Shown one piece after another: positions 52,553-62,637 of a DNA stretch of 64,000 nucleotides. Source of the stretch: Dokdonella_A sp963834755. Its GTDB lineage: Bacteria; Pseudomonadota; Gammaproteobacteria; Xanthomonadales; Rhodanobacteraceae. Position 1 is the stretch's first letter. The number at the start of each line of letters is the position of its first letter. Below the pieces are notes generated by a model. The model made no database searches, was not told the DNA's origin, and saw only the letters and a list, made by a program, of their open reading frames with translations. The DNA is taken from NCBI GenBank assembly GCA_963834755.1, contig CAWICQ010000001.1:1-64000 (forward strand), read 5' to 3'. The position numbers were made by a program, and so were the translations under genes.

Positions 52553-54385
52553 ATGCATCCGGACGCGTCGCAACTCCTCAATACGGTTTTCGGCTACTCG
52601 GCGTTCCGCGGCGAGCAGCAGGCGATCATCGAACACGTCGCCGGCGGCGGCGATGCGCTGGTGCTGATGCCGACCGGCGGCGGCAAGTCGCTGTGCTATC
52701 AGATTCCGGCGCTGCTGCGCGACGGCACCGCCGTGGTCGTGTCGCCGCTGATCGCGCTGATGCAGGATCAGGTCGATGCGCTGCGCCAGGTCGGCGTGGA
52801 TGCGGCGTTTCTCAATTCGAGCATCGATGCGTTGGCGCAGCGCGACGTCGAGCAACGCTTCGCCACCGGCGCGTTGAAGCTCTTGTACGTCGCGCCCGAG
52901 CGGCTACTGACCGAGCGTTGTCTCGACATGCTGTCGCGCGGTTCGGTTTCGTTGTTCGCGATCGACGAAGCGCATTGCGTCTCGCAGTGGGGTCACGACT
53001 TCCGCCCTGAGTATCGTCAGCTGACGGTTTTGCACGAGCGCTTCCCCAAGGTGCCGCGTATCGCGCTGACCGCGACGGCGGATGCGCCGACGCGCCGCGA
53101 GATCGTCGAGCGTCTCGCGCTCGCAACCGCGCGCGAGTTCGTGGCGAGCTTCGACCGGCCGAATATCTGCTATCGGGTGGTCGAGAAGGACGAACCGCGC
53201 CGGCAACTCAAGGATTTCCTCGCTTCGCATGCCGGCGAATCCGGCATCGTGTATTGCCTTTCACGGCGCAAAGTCGAAAACACGGCAGAGTGGCTCGTGG
53301 AAGAAGGCATCGCGGCGCTGCCTTATCACGCCGGGATGGATGCGGCATCGCGCACGGCGAATCAACAGCGATTCCTGCGCCAAGACGGCATCGTCATGGT
53401 CGCGACGATCGCGTTCGGCATGGGTATCGACAAACCCGACGTGCGCTTCGTCGCGCATCTGGATCTGCCCAAGAGCATGGAAGGCTATTACCAGGAGACC
53501 GGCCGCGCCGGCCGCGACGGATTGCCCGCCGACGCCTGGCTTTGCTACGGCCTGGGCGATGTCGTGACGCTGGCGCAGCTGATCGCGCAAGGCGAATCCG
53601 GCGAGGAACGCAAGCGCGTCGAGCGCGGCAAGCTCGATGCGTTGCTCGGCTACGCGGAAACGACCGCGTGCCGGCGTCAACGTCTCCTCGCATATTTCGG
53701 CGAGACGTACCAGCGTCACGACGAGCGCGGCTGCGGCCATTGCGACAATTGCCTCGATCCGCCCGAAACCTGGGACGCGAGCATCGTTGCGCAAAAAGCG
53801 CTGTCGGCGGTGTATCGCACCGGGCAGCGCTTCGGCGTCGTGCATCTCACGGCCGTGTTGCGCGGCGAAGCGGACGATCGCATCCGCGCGCTGCGGCACG
53901 ATCGGCTTTCCACGTTCGGCGTCGGTGCCGAGCTCGACAAACAGCAATGGCGCGGCGTATTCCGCCAGCTGGTCGCCGCCGGTCTGCTCGCCACCGACGA
54001 GCAAGGTTACGGCACCTTGCGCCTGACCACGGCGAGCCGCGACGTGCTGCGCGGCACGGCATCCGTGCACCTTCGTCGCGAAGCCGATCGCGCCGAACGT
54101 CGCAGCGCGCGCAAGAAAGCGAAATCGGAGCGCGCCTACGCAAGCCTCGACATCGCCCCGCACGAGGCGTCGCTGTGGGACGCGCTGCGCGACCTGCGCG
54201 GACGCCTCGCGCGCGAGCAGGGCGTGCCCGCGTACGTGATCTTCCACGACGCGACGCTGCTCGCGATGTTGCGCGAGCGGCCGCAGACGCTGGATGCCAT
54301 GAGCACGATCAGCGGCGTCGGCGAACGCAAGCTCGCGCGCTACGGCGAAGCATTCCTCGCCGCGCTCGACCGCTCGCCTTCGTGA
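52553..54385 (+). CDS. recQ: ATP-dependent DNA helicase RecQ
   Basis: A 3'-5' superfamily 2 helicase acting in recombination and replication-fork repair, 610 residues. It starts MHPDASQLLNTVFGYSAFRGEQ with the family Q-motif. The helicase motifs are visible: motif I LMPTGGGKSLCYQIP, motif II DEAHCVSQWGHDFRP, motif III ALTATAD and motif VI YYQETGRAGRDG. The zinc-binding domain (CRRQRLLAYFGE, RGCGHCDNCLDPP) follows. The C-terminal HRDC domain is also present (DALRDLRGRLAREQGVPAYVIFHD). The frame is open 135 bases further upstream but lacks conservation there. The gene stands alone. Confidence 0.96.
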   Translation: MHPDASQLLNTVFGYSAFRGEQQAIIEHVAGGGDALVLMPTGGGKSLCYQIPALLRDGTAVVVSPLIALMQDQVDALRQVGVDAAFLNSSIDALAQRDVEQRFATGALKLLYVAPERLLTERCLDMLSRGSVSLFAIDEAHCVSQWGHDFRPEYRQLTVLHERFPKVPRIALTATADAPTRREIVERLALATAREFVASFDRPNICYRVVEKDEPRRQLKDFLASHAGESGIVYCLSRRKVENTAEWLVEEGIAALPYHAGMDAASRTANQQRFLRQDGIVMVATIAFGMGIDKPDVRFVAHLDLPKSMEGYYQETGRAGRDGLPADAWLCYGLGDVVTLAQLIAQGESGEERKRVERGKLDALLGYAETTACRRQRLLAYFGETYQRHDERGCGHCDNCLDPPETWDASIVAQKALSAVYRTGQRFGVVHLTAVLRGEADDRIRALRHDRLSTFGVGAELDKQQWRGVFRQLVAAGLLATDEQGYGTLRLTTASRDVLRGTASVHLRREADRAERRSARKKAKSERAYASLDIAPHEASLWDALRDLRGRLAREQGVPAYVIFHDATLLAMLRERPQTLDAMSTISGVGERKLARYGEAFLAALDRSPS

Positions 54386-54687
54386 TTGCGAACGCGCGTG
54401 CCCGACGCCCGCAGCGCCGGACGCAGCGGGCGGCCGTCACCGCGACCTGCGGAACGTCCGGACGGGTCAACGCGGGCCGGGATTCCGGCCTCAAGAATCG
54501 CCTGATTTGATCAGAATCGGCGCGCTTTACATCAGCTCCGAGTCTACGTTCCTCCACCGAATCGACCGATCCGCGGCTTGCGTCGATCGGGTGCGGGCCG
54601 GCGTGTCTCAAATGCGCGCGGTTTGGCGTTCTTCATTGCCGAGTGCGTCAGGGTCAGCCGCGACGCCGCATTCATGGAGACGACGCG
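54386..54687. other. 302-base gap with no recognised feature
   Basis: GC-rich and without a supported frame. It presumably contains the promoter for the exported protein that follows; no hairpin with a T tract is seen after recQ. Confidence 0.35.
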
Positions 54688-56073
54688 ATGAATACGAGCA
54701 TGGAAATCCAACTCAAGCGGCGGGCGTTGGCGGCCTGCGTGGCAGCGATTTGTGCCGTGGCGGCGCCGACGGTGTCGGCGACCGCGCGGCCGCCGGCGGC
54801 CGCCGTTGCAGCCGTGCCAAGCGCGCCGAGCAGCACCATCGTCGTCACGAATTGCGAGGACAGCGGCGCCGGCAGTCTGCGCGATGCGGTCAACAGCGCC
54901 GTCAGTGGCGACGTCATCGATCTCACGCAGCTCGGCTGCAGCACGATCACACTGACCAGCGGTACGGTGGCGTCTTCGGCCAACGACCTGACGCTGATCG
55001 GTCCCGGCATGGCCGCCCTCACGATCCTCGGCGTCCCGTCGAACAACGAATCCGTGATCTATCACACGGGCTACGGCACGCTGAGCGTCAGCGGCATGCT
55101 GATCAGCGGCGGCAACAAGTATCTGACCGGCGGCAGTGCGGCGCTCGGCGGTTGCCTGCACAGCGAAGGCAGCATCGACCTTCAGAACGCCCAGATCACC
55201 GGCTGCGTCGCGCACGCGCACTCCGCGAGCGCGCTCGGGGGCGCGGTGTTCGCGCGCGGCGGCGTATACATGTCGCACAGCGTCGTTACCGACAGTCACG
55301 CGCGCGCCACCGGCTATGCGAGCGGCGGCGGCGTGTACGCGCTCGGAAGTTTCACTTCGAAGTACTCGACGATCCAGCGCAGTTACTGCTACGCCGAGAC
55401 CTCGACACCGAGCTTCGCAGGCGGCGTCTTCGCACGCGGACCCGTGTTGATGATGGGCACCACGATTTCCGACAGCAACGCCATACGCGACGGCGGCGCC
55501 GCCTTCGCCGATTCGCATGGCTACGACACGACGATCATCAACAGCACGATCTCGCACAACAATGCCGGCGCCATCGGCGGCATGTTCGTGCGACCGCCGC
55601 TGTATCTCTACAACAGTACGATCGGCAACAACAACTCGAACTCGTGGACGGACGGTGCGGGCCACTACTTCCCGGGCGGCGTATACATCACGGTGCCGGG
55701 CATCATCGAGAGCTCGATCATCGCGAGCAACACCAGTGGCGGTGCGCCGTTTGCGACGACCGACCTGCTGGGCGCGCCGGGCTCCGGCTTCAATGGCGGC
55801 CACAGCGACGTGATGTTCTGCGGCGTGCCTTGCCCGAACGACACCGCGCACGACGATCCGGGACTCGGTCCGCTGCAAGACAACGGCGGTTTCAACCGCA
55901 CGCAGGTGCCGACGCCGGGTCTTTGGGACTCCGCGGGCGGCAACAACCTGCGCAGCGTGCAGTGGGATCAGCGCGGCCCTGGCTTTCCGCGGCAGTCGTC
56001 CGGAGATTTTCCGGAGATCGGCGCGATCCAGATCAACTCGGACATCATCTTCACCAACGGCTTCAACGGGTAG
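54688..56073 (+). CDS. Exported parallel-beta-helix protein (choice-of-anchor Q type) with NGF C-terminus
   Basis: A 461-residue secreted protein. The signal peptide ends near ATARPPAAA. The mature part begins TIVVTNCEDSGAGSLRDAVN, the standard opening of choice-of-anchor Q / polymorphic-outer-membrane-repeat proteins. It continues as a right-handed beta helix with glycine-rich turns (SGGGVYALGSFTSKYSTI, DGGAAFADSHGYDTTIIN). The C-terminus ends GAIQINSDIIFTNGFNG, close to the IFxNGF(E) tail that I associate with secreted proteins of Rhodanobacteraceae; it may be a sorting signal. The start at 54688 gives a good signal peptide. It is likely surface-exposed or released. Confidence 0.75.
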   Translation: MNTSMEIQLKRRALAACVAAICAVAAPTVSATARPPAAAVAAVPSAPSSTIVVTNCEDSGAGSLRDAVNSAVSGDVIDLTQLGCSTITLTSGTVASSANDLTLIGPGMAALTILGVPSNNESVIYHTGYGTLSVSGMLISGGNKYLTGGSAALGGCLHSEGSIDLQNAQITGCVAHAHSASALGGAVFARGGVYMSHSVVTDSHARATGYASGGGVYALGSFTSKYSTIQRSYCYAETSTPSFAGGVFARGPVLMMGTTISDSNAIRDGGAAFADSHGYDTTIINSTISHNNAGAIGGMFVRPPLYLYNSTIGNNNSNSWTDGAGHYFPGGVYITVPGIIESSIIASNTSGGAPFATTDLLGAPGSGFNGGHSDVMFCGVPCPNDTAHDDPGLGPLQDNGGFNRTQVPTPGLWDSAGGNNLRSVQWDQRGPGFPRQSSGDFPEIGAIQINSDIIFTNGFNG

Positions 56074-56136
56074 CGCCCGGACGAGGCGCGCGTCGCCGGT
56101 CACCCGGCCGGGTGCTCGCGGCGCGCGCCGACGTCT

Positions 56137-59004
56137 TCAGGGGCTGCAGCCGGCGAGCGCGGGTGCGGTGCGCACGAGCGGTATCGTGCCGCTGTGTCCC
56201 TGGTTTGCTCCGGCGTCGAATGAGTAGGTGAGTGACGCGCTCGTGCACCCGTTGAAGAGGATTCCCGCCGTGCCGACGGGCGTCGTCGTCACCGGCGTCG
56301 GATTATTGAACGCGCCGCCGGTTGTCTCGTAGATCGTGATGCCGTTGACCGTACCGGTGCCCGGCGTGAAACCCGATTGCAGCGAATACCAGCGCTGGCT
56401 GGCGGCGCCGCCGATCGCTTGCCCGTTCGGCGCGTAGGTGTACCAGGCGACGAACAGGGACTGCTGCTGCGGATTGATGTCGACGAGCAGACCCTGACCG
56501 CTGGTGGCCGGGTCGTACCACGCGCCCGACAAGAGATACGACGGCGGTGATTGGCCGCTGCCGCTGGTCGTGCAAGAAACGTTGCCGCCGAGTCGCGTCA
56601 ACGGTATCGAGCCGTTGCGGCCGCTGCCGTCGGTAAAGGCGTACGTCAACGTGCCATGCGTGCAATCGCTGAACGCGAGTGTTGCCTGACCGACGCTCGC
56701 GACGCCGACATTCGGCGGCGCCGCGAAATTGCCGCCTTCGGAGACGTAGATCGGCAGCGTCGCAGACGGACTCGATGCGCTCACCTGACCTTGCACGCTG
56801 TACCAACGCTCGCCGCCGGCGGCGCTGACATCGAACGTGAACCAGCCGCCGAACAAGAGACCTTGGCCCGCGCCGTAGAAGTCCGGAACGATCTGCATCA
56901 CGACGCCTTGGCCGCTGGTTGCCGGGTTGTACCAGGAGCCGGTGAGGCCGACCTGATCGAGATTCACCGAGCTCGCGCTGGCGCTCCAGTGCGCGAGCAG
57001 ATTCGCCGCGTCGACAGAACCGAGACCGGTCGCTTCGTCATAACCGGCGCCGACCATGTATCCGGTCAATCCGCCGTTGAGACCCGACGGTCCCGGCGTC
57101 GTGTTGTTGCACATGCTTGGTACGGCGAGCGTGCAGCCGGAGACGCCGCTGCTGCTGACGGTGACATCGTGGAATGCCGCCGCGCTGGCATTCCCGGCAA
57201 GCGAATAAAGACGCGGATTGAGATTGCCCTGCGCCGTGCCGATTTTCTGGTTCAGCAGCGCAGCGAGGCCGGCGATGCCGGGCGCCGATGCGGACGTCCC
57301 TCCGCCCGCGATGAACGAGAATGTTCCGCCGGTGTCGACGACGCACGAACCATTCTGTGCGGCGATGCAGGTGAAATAGCCTTCGCGCGTCGCCGCGTGC
57401 AGCGAAACATCGGGCGTGTAGCGACCTTCCGAGCCCGGCACGCCGGAGCCGGTTTGCCACGAAGGTTTCGGCAGATAGACGCTGAACCCGCCGCCGCTCG
57501 AGGCGAGCTGCGGATGGCCGTTGTCGTCGAGCGGCTCGTTCCACGCGCCTTCGGGGATATAGCCGATGGCGGAAAGGAAATGCGCGCTATCGGTCGAATG
57601 CCAGTACGCACCAGGATTCTCGGCATCGGCGAACTCGGTGCCGCCCACGCAGGTGACGTACTGCGATGCGCAGAGGATGTTCGTGCTCTTCGGTTCGCCC
57701 GGTGTCGGCGCCGCGTCGAGGCTAGCGCAACCGGCGACGCCCGCATCACCCGATGCGACAAACACCGAAATGCCTTCGGCCGCGGCCTGGCCGAAAAACT
57801 GGTCGAGCGATTGCGCGACCGCAAGGCCGTTGTCGGCTTCGCACGAAGTGAAGCTGATACTGAGCACCTTCGCCGGCACCGGATCGGTATTGACCGCATA
57901 GTCGATCGCGATGTTGACCCCATCGTCCGAGCTCGTGTCGCCGCTCACGATCAGATCGATGACGGCGCCGGGCGCGACGCTGTTCGCGCGTTGCACGTCG
58001 AGCGTTGCTTCGGCTTGATCGTTGACCTGGTCGCTGGGATTGCCGCAGGTCGGCGAAGACGTATCGGGACAGCTCGAAAGTGGTGCGCCGGGATCGGTGC
58101 CGTCGGGCGGCACGATCGTCGTCGGTGCGCGCGCCGTGAGCCCGGCCATCTGCTGGAAATGATCGACATCGGGCTCGTAAACGCGCGAGCGGCCGACCAC
58201 GGCGATGGTCTGTCCGGCGCCGTTGACGCCCTGCTGATAGACGGGGTTGACGTCGTAGATCGCGCTGAAGTCGGAAGGAAAAATGTTGTATTGACACGGC
58301 TGGCCGCCGCCGGGGCAATACGTTCCCGCCGGTCGTGGTGACACGGTTGCGCTCTGGATCGGCGCCGTCATGTGCAGCGCGGAACGGTAGTGCACCGACT
58401 GCAGTCCGGTGACCGCTGTGATCGCATCGGCTAACGCGATCGGAATTTCCGCGTCCGTCGCGTTCGCGATTCGCTTCGAGGCGCCGGCGCGGTAATAGCG
58501 CAATGAGGTGGCGAATGCGGCGGCGACACCGGCCGCTTTGCCGCTGAATCGAATGCGCGTGCGCGCGTTCGACACCGAATCGACGTTGAGTCCGCGCGAG
58601 CGCAGCCATCCGGAGATGGCGTCGACATCGTGTTGCGTCGCGCCGAATCGCTCGCCGATCTCGAGCGGAGAAAGCCAGCGGTGAAAATTCGGTGAGGTCG
58701 GGTCCTGCTGATCCCGCAGCAGTTGCTCGAATGCCTGCTGACGCTCGGGCGAGCGCTTGAGCACGAGCGCAAGGCGCGTCAGCGGAAGATCGTCGGGAAC
58801 GGCGCCCATGTCATTCGCGGGCGAAACCCATTGCGCGCGTCGTTCGGAGAGAGTCACGCGTTTGTCGGCATCGACCGCGGTCACGATGCGATCGGCCGAT
58901 GGCAAATCGGCCGCGAGCCCATCGGCACAGGCGAGGCTCAACGGAATCAACCAGATCAACTTCGTCCTCAAGGACGGCATATCGAACGCTTGCATCGGGA
59001 TCAC
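56137..59004 (-). CDS. S53-family (sedolisin) secreted serine protease with duplicated C-terminal domains
   Basis: A 955-residue exported pro-protease. The signal peptide is followed by a pro-kumamolisin domain (about residues 60-200) that is removed in acid. The S53 catalytic residues are E332 and D336 in QAEATLDVQ, the oxyanion aspartate at about D420 (ASGDAG) and the serine at about S571 in GGGTSASAP. After residue 700 two repeats of about 110 residues occur, each with an xxGxWYxPATSGQG element and a GGxRWYS element, a module seen mainly in secreted proteins of this bacterial group. Sedolisins work at low pH and are unrelated to trypsin in order of residues. GTG at 59004 is preferred because AGGGA lies five bases upstream. 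Confidence 0.9.
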   Translation of the reverse strand: MIPMQAFDMPSLRTKLIWLIPLSLACADGLAADLPSADRIVTAVDADKRVTLSERRAQWVSPANDMGAVPDDLPLTRLALVLKRSPERQQAFEQLLRDQQDPTSPNFHRWLSPLEIGERFGATQHDVDAISGWLRSRGLNVDSVSNARTRIRFSGKAAGVAAAFATSLRYYRAGASKRIANATDAEIPIALADAITAVTGLQSVHYRSALHMTAPIQSATVSPRPAGTYCPGGGQPCQYNIFPSDFSAIYDVNPVYQQGVNGAGQTIAVVGRSRVYEPDVDHFQQMAGLTARAPTTIVPPDGTDPGAPLSSCPDTSSPTCGNPSDQVNDQAEATLDVQRANSVAPGAVIDLIVSGDTSSDDGVNIAIDYAVNTDPVPAKVLSISFTSCEADNGLAVAQSLDQFFGQAAAEGISVFVASGDAGVAGCASLDAAPTPGEPKSTNILCASQYVTCVGGTEFADAENPGAYWHSTDSAHFLSAIGYIPEGAWNEPLDDNGHPQLASSGGGFSVYLPKPSWQTGSGVPGSEGRYTPDVSLHAATREGYFTCIAAQNGSCVVDTGGTFSFIAGGGTSASAPGIAGLAALLNQKIGTAQGNLNPRLYSLAGNASAAAFHDVTVSSSGVSGCTLAVPSMCNNTTPGPSGLNGGLTGYMVGAGYDEATGLGSVDAANLLAHWSASASSVNLDQVGLTGSWYNPATSGQGVVMQIVPDFYGAGQGLLFGGWFTFDVSAAGGERWYSVQGQVSASSPSATLPIYVSEGGNFAAPPNVGVASVGQATLAFSDCTHGTLTYAFTDGSGRNGSIPLTRLGGNVSCTTSGSGQSPPSYLLSGAWYDPATSGQGLLVDINPQQQSLFVAWYTYAPNGQAIGGAASQRWYSLQSGFTPGTGTVNGITIYETTGGAFNNPTPVTTTPVGTAGILFNGCTSASLTYSFDAGANQGHSGTIPLVRTAPALAGCSP

Positions 59005-59097
59005 GTGCTTCCCTGCAGGTGGGCCGCGGTGGAACGGCGAATCGCCGCGGCGGATGGATGATCGTTAGCGGCCCTGATCGAGAGCGGCTGTTCCGTT

Positions 59098-60015
59098 TCA
59101 GGCCGCGCCCGTCGGTCGCCGGTTTCCGGCCACCGTGTATTGCGGCGGCGCGCGATCGAGGAATCCCAGCGCGTGGCACCAACGCATGACGTGGACGCCT
59201 TTCGCAATCTGCTCGTCGCGGATGCGATCGCGCAACTCGATCATGCGCGTCCAGTGCACCTTCGGGCGATAGTGATGCTCGGCGTGAAAGCCGTTGTACA
59301 GCCAGGTCCAGTTGTAGAGCTTGTTGTAGGTGCTGACGCCCCACGCGATCGGCGTGTCCGGGTCGCCCTTGAAATGTTCGTAATAGCCGTTCAGCGACGA
59401 TAGCGAGTGGCCGAAATAGTAGAACGGCACCAGCGCCAGAAACGCGCGCCAGTCGTAGATGAGGCAGGCTAGATAGATGATGACGACCGTCGCGATCTCG
59501 ATGCGGATCCAGCGCTGAAGATGCGGATGCTTTTCCTTGAGACGGGTGTAGCACTCGCCGATGTCGTCACGGAAATAGCTGTAAAACGTGTACGTCCACG
59601 GACTTTCGGGTTTGCCGTCCTTGCCGCGCCGGTAGATCGACAATGGATCGATCGTCGTGCCGTTGGCACCGATGCGATCCATGTTGCCGACGTGATGGCG
59701 CAGGTGGACGTGGTGGTAGAACTCCTGCGAAAAACCGTCGGTCAGCGACAGGACGAAACTGTAGATGCGGTTCAGCGCCGGCGAAACGAAGAACGCGTTG
59801 TGGATGAAGTTGTGGCTGACCGAGTTGATGCTCCACGAGATGCTGATTGAATAGACCAGCGCCAGCGGAACCCAGATGACCCATGGCGTCGCGTGGAAAC
59901 CGAAGAACAGGAACGCGACGAAAGCGAGATGGCCCAGGCCCATCAGCACCGGAATCAGGTCCCACGGCGTGTGCGCGAAGACGCCGGGCCGGGTTGTCGT
60001 GGCATGCGGATTCAT
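59098..60015 (-). CDS. Membrane fatty-acid desaturase
   Basis: A 305-residue di-iron membrane enzyme that introduces a double bond or a hydroxyl into a lipid. The three histidine boxes are HNFIH (about 68-72), HHVHLRHH (about 101-108) and HAEHH in the C-terminal half (NGFHAEHHYRPKVHW). Four membrane helices lie between them. The size and box pattern fit the fatty-acid desaturase superfamily; related enzymes include carotenoid hydroxylases, so the substrate is open. It has no neighbouring lipid genes. The start MNPHATTTRPGVFAH is natural although the ribosome site is only AAGG. Confidence 0.85.
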   Translation of the reverse strand: MNPHATTTRPGVFAHTPWDLIPVLMGLGHLAFVAFLFFGFHATPWVIWVPLALVYSISISWSINSVSHNFIHNAFFVSPALNRIYSFVLSLTDGFSQEFYHHVHLRHHVGNMDRIGANGTTIDPLSIYRRGKDGKPESPWTYTFYSYFRDDIGECYTRLKEKHPHLQRWIRIEIATVVIIYLACLIYDWRAFLALVPFYYFGHSLSSLNGYYEHFKGDPDTPIAWGVSTYNKLYNWTWLYNGFHAEHHYRPKVHWTRMIELRDRIRDEQIAKGVHVMRWCHALGFLDRAPPQYTVAGNRRPTGAA

Positions 60016-60374
60016 GAAGCCTTGTTGTGGGCGATTCTCGACGTAAGCCGTCTTGGTGCAAGCGATTTCGATGTAGGCGATTTCGACGCGAGCGGTGATG
60101 CTCGATCAAGCCAGTATCTTAGCGCTTTCGCGCAACCGGCCGTTGCAGCCTAGGCAGGCCGTCTTTCGCACCGCTTTCGATGTGGCGAGGCGGATTTTGC
60201 GGCCTCCGGGGCCCGCGATGCCGCATCCGCCATGTCTGCTGGTACGATTTGCGCCGCCGGGTGCCCGCGGCCGGGAAGGAGGCGGGGCACCGAGCGGCTG
60301 CGAAAGGGCCGCGAAAGACACTCAAAGCTACGATTTTCATTGTTCGGCCGATGCCGACGGATAAGGATCCCTGC

Positions 60375-61073
60375 GTGTCCAACTGGACCATTCTCTGCGA
60401 TTTCGACGGCACCGTTTCCGTCGAGGACATCACCGACTCGCTGCTCGAGCGCTTCGCGCGTCCCGGCTGGCAAAAAATCGAGCAGGCGTGGCGGCGCGGC
60501 GAAATCGGTTCGCACGATTGCATGGCCGAACAGGTCGCGCTGTTCGACGCCAGCCGCGAGGAAATCGACGAGCATCTGGACAGCATGATGATCGATCGCG
60601 CGTTCCCGGCGTTCGTGGTCGAGGTCGAAGCGGCGGGAATTCCGCTCGCGATCGTCAGCGACGGACTCGACTACGCGATACGACGCATCCTCGACAGTCA
60701 CGGCCTCGGCCGTCTGCCGATCATCGCGAACCGGCTCGAAACCACCGGACCGCGCAGCTGGCGACTCGATTTCCCGCACGGAAGTCCCAGCTGCCGCATC
60801 GCCAGCGGCAACTGCAAGTGCGCGTGCGCGGGCAGCGCGCGCGACGCGCAGCGGCGCGTGCTGCTGATCGGCGACGGCGCGTCGGATTTCTGCGTCGCCG
60901 GCGAGGCGGATCTGGTTTTCGCCAAGCACCGGCTGATCGAGCATTGCCGTTCCGCCGGGATCGCCTACGTGCCGGTCACCGGATTCGCCGACGCGCTCGA
61001 TCTCCTCCCGACGCTGCTTGCGGGCGAGCTCGCCGCGCACGTCGTCCCGCTGGAACAGCCGGCGCCGGCCTGA
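60375..61073 (+). CDS. HAD-family phosphatase, MtnX-like
   Basis: A 232-residue HAD-IB hydrolase. The nucleophile motif is LCDFDGTVSVEDITDSLLERF near the start, followed by WRRGEIGSHDCMAEQ, then motif II in AIVSDGLDYAI and motif III/IV in LLIGDGASDFCVAG. It resembles MtnX, the phosphatase of the methionine salvage pathway that acts on 2-hydroxy-3-keto-5-methylthiopentenyl 1-phosphate. No other salvage gene is present, so the substrate is uncertain. GTG at 60375 is preferred because AGGA lies upstream; ATG at 60351 in the same frame lacks a site. A cysteine-rich GNCKCACAG loop is unusual. Confidence 0.75.
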   Translation: MSNWTILCDFDGTVSVEDITDSLLERFARPGWQKIEQAWRRGEIGSHDCMAEQVALFDASREEIDEHLDSMMIDRAFPAFVVEVEAAGIPLAIVSDGLDYAIRRILDSHGLGRLPIIANRLETTGPRSWRLDFPHGSPSCRIASGNCKCACAGSARDAQRRVLLIGDGASDFCVAGEADLVFAKHRLIEHCRSAGIAYVPVTGFADALDLLPTLLAGELAAHVVPLEQPAPA

Positions 61074-61164
61074 CCGGCGCCCGCACCACCTCGAAGTTCG
61101 AGCCGACGTTTCGCGCCGAGCCGGCGCGTATCACAATGCACGCCGACGCGTGGAGTGGAATCCG

Positions 61165-62583
61165 ATGAATTACGACATCTCCCGGCAGAAGACCCTGCCG
61201 GTCAGCGACGCGGAACTTCTCGCCGACGAGGCGCGCTACTGCTCGTTCGGCGACACCGTGCATTACTCGGAGCCGCCGAAGATCTTCACGCGCTGCGAAG
61301 GCAGCTATCTCTACGACGCGGCCGGCACGCCATTCCTCGATCTGCAGATGTGGTATTCCGCGGTCAACTTCGGTTACGCGAACCCGCGCCTCAACCACGC
61401 GCTGAAGCAACAGGTCGACACGCTGCCGCAGGTCGCGAGCCAATACCTGCATCCGACCAAGATCGAGCTTGCCAAGATCATCGGCCAGGACGCGGAAAAG
61501 AAATGGGGCAATCGCGGCCGCGTGCACTTCAATGTCGGCGGATCGCAGTCGGTCGAAGACTCGCTCAAGCTCGTGCGCAACGCCTCGAACGGCAAGAGCC
61601 TCGTGTTTGCGTTCGAGGGCGGCTATCACGGACGCACGCTGGGCGCGTCGGCGATCACGTCTTCGTATCGTTACCGTCGCCGCTACGGGCATTTCGATCG
61701 CGCGCAATTCGTCGAATTTCCGTATCACTTCCGTGCTTCGAAGAGCCTCGGCTCGAAAGGCATGTCGAAGGAGGAATACGGCGAATACTGCGTCGCAAAA
61801 TTCGAGCGCCTGTTCGAAACCGAATACAACGGCGTCTGGGATCCCAAGGCCGGGCAGTGCGAATACGCCGCGTTCTATGTCGAGCCGATTCAGGGTACCG
61901 GCGGCTATGTGATTCCGCCGCCGAATTTTTTCAGCGGCCTGAAACGTGTGCTGGACAAGTACGGCATCCTGCTCGTCGTCGACGAAATCCAGATGGGTTT
62001 CTTCCGCACCGGCAAGCTGTGGTCGATCGAGCATTTTGGCGTGAAGCCCGACGTGCTCGTGTTCGGCAAAGCACTCACCAACGGCCTCAATCCGCTCGCC
62101 GGCATCTGGGCGCGCGAGGAGCTGATCAATCCGACGGTATTTCCGCCGGGCTCGACGCATTCGACGTTCGCGTCGAATCCACTCGGCACGGCCGTCGGTC
62201 TCGAAACGATGAAGATGTTGGCCGAAACGGATTACTCGTCGATGGTGATGCGCAAGGGCGCGCACTTTCTCGACGGCCTGCGCGATCTGCAGAAGCGCCA
62301 TCCGGAAATCGGCGATGTCGACGGTCTCGGTCTCGCGCTGCGCGCGGAGATCTGCGAGGCGGACGGCTTCACGCCGAACAAAAAGCTGCTCGATCGCATG
62401 GCCGATATCGGCCTTGCCGGACAGCTGGATGACGGTGGCGAGAAAGTCGGCCTCGTGCTCGATGTCGGCGGCTATTACAAGAACGTGATCACGCTGGCGC
62501 CGTCGCTGCATATCAGCGATGAGGAAATCGACCGCGGCCTGCGTCTGCTCGATCAGCTGTTGACGCGCGCCAAGAAGGCCTGA
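61165..62583 (+). CDS. Class III pyridoxal-phosphate aminotransferase
   Basis: A 472-residue enzyme of the ornithine/4-aminobutyrate aminotransferase class. The cofactor-binding features are FNVGGSQSVEDSLKLVRNA, EGGYHGRTLGASAI, the aspartate in VVDEIQMGFFRTG and the PLP lysine in VFGKALTNGLNPLAG. An N-terminal segment of about 50 residues is longer than in simple members. The substrate is not evident. It starts at ATG 61165, preceded by TGGAGTGG, 91 bases after the MtnX-like gene, and both could form one unit. A hairpin follows at 62594. Confidence 0.85.
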   Translation: MNYDISRQKTLPVSDAELLADEARYCSFGDTVHYSEPPKIFTRCEGSYLYDAAGTPFLDLQMWYSAVNFGYANPRLNHALKQQVDTLPQVASQYLHPTKIELAKIIGQDAEKKWGNRGRVHFNVGGSQSVEDSLKLVRNASNGKSLVFAFEGGYHGRTLGASAITSSYRYRRRYGHFDRAQFVEFPYHFRASKSLGSKGMSKEEYGEYCVAKFERLFETEYNGVWDPKAGQCEYAAFYVEPIQGTGGYVIPPPNFFSGLKRVLDKYGILLVVDEIQMGFFRTGKLWSIEHFGVKPDVLVFGKALTNGLNPLAGIWAREELINPTVFPPGSTHSTFASNPLGTAVGLETMKMLAETDYSSMVMRKGAHFLDGLRDLQKRHPEIGDVDGLGLALRAEICEADGFTPNKKLLDRMADIGLAGQLDDGGEKVGLVLDVGGYYKNVITLAPSLHISDEEIDRGLRLLDQLLTRAKKA

Positions 62584-62593
62584 CGACACGAGA

Positions 62594-62619
62594 GAACGCC
62601 TGCCGATCGGCGGGCGTTC
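62594..62619. terminator. Hairpin after the aminotransferase gene
   Basis: GAACGCCTGCCGATCGGCGG-type stem at 62594-62619 (GAACGCC with GGCGTTC and an inner GCCGATCGGC palindrome). No T tract follows, so it may act in either direction between convergent genes. Confidence 0.45.
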
Positions 62620-62637
62620 CGTGTTGCAGATCGGGGA

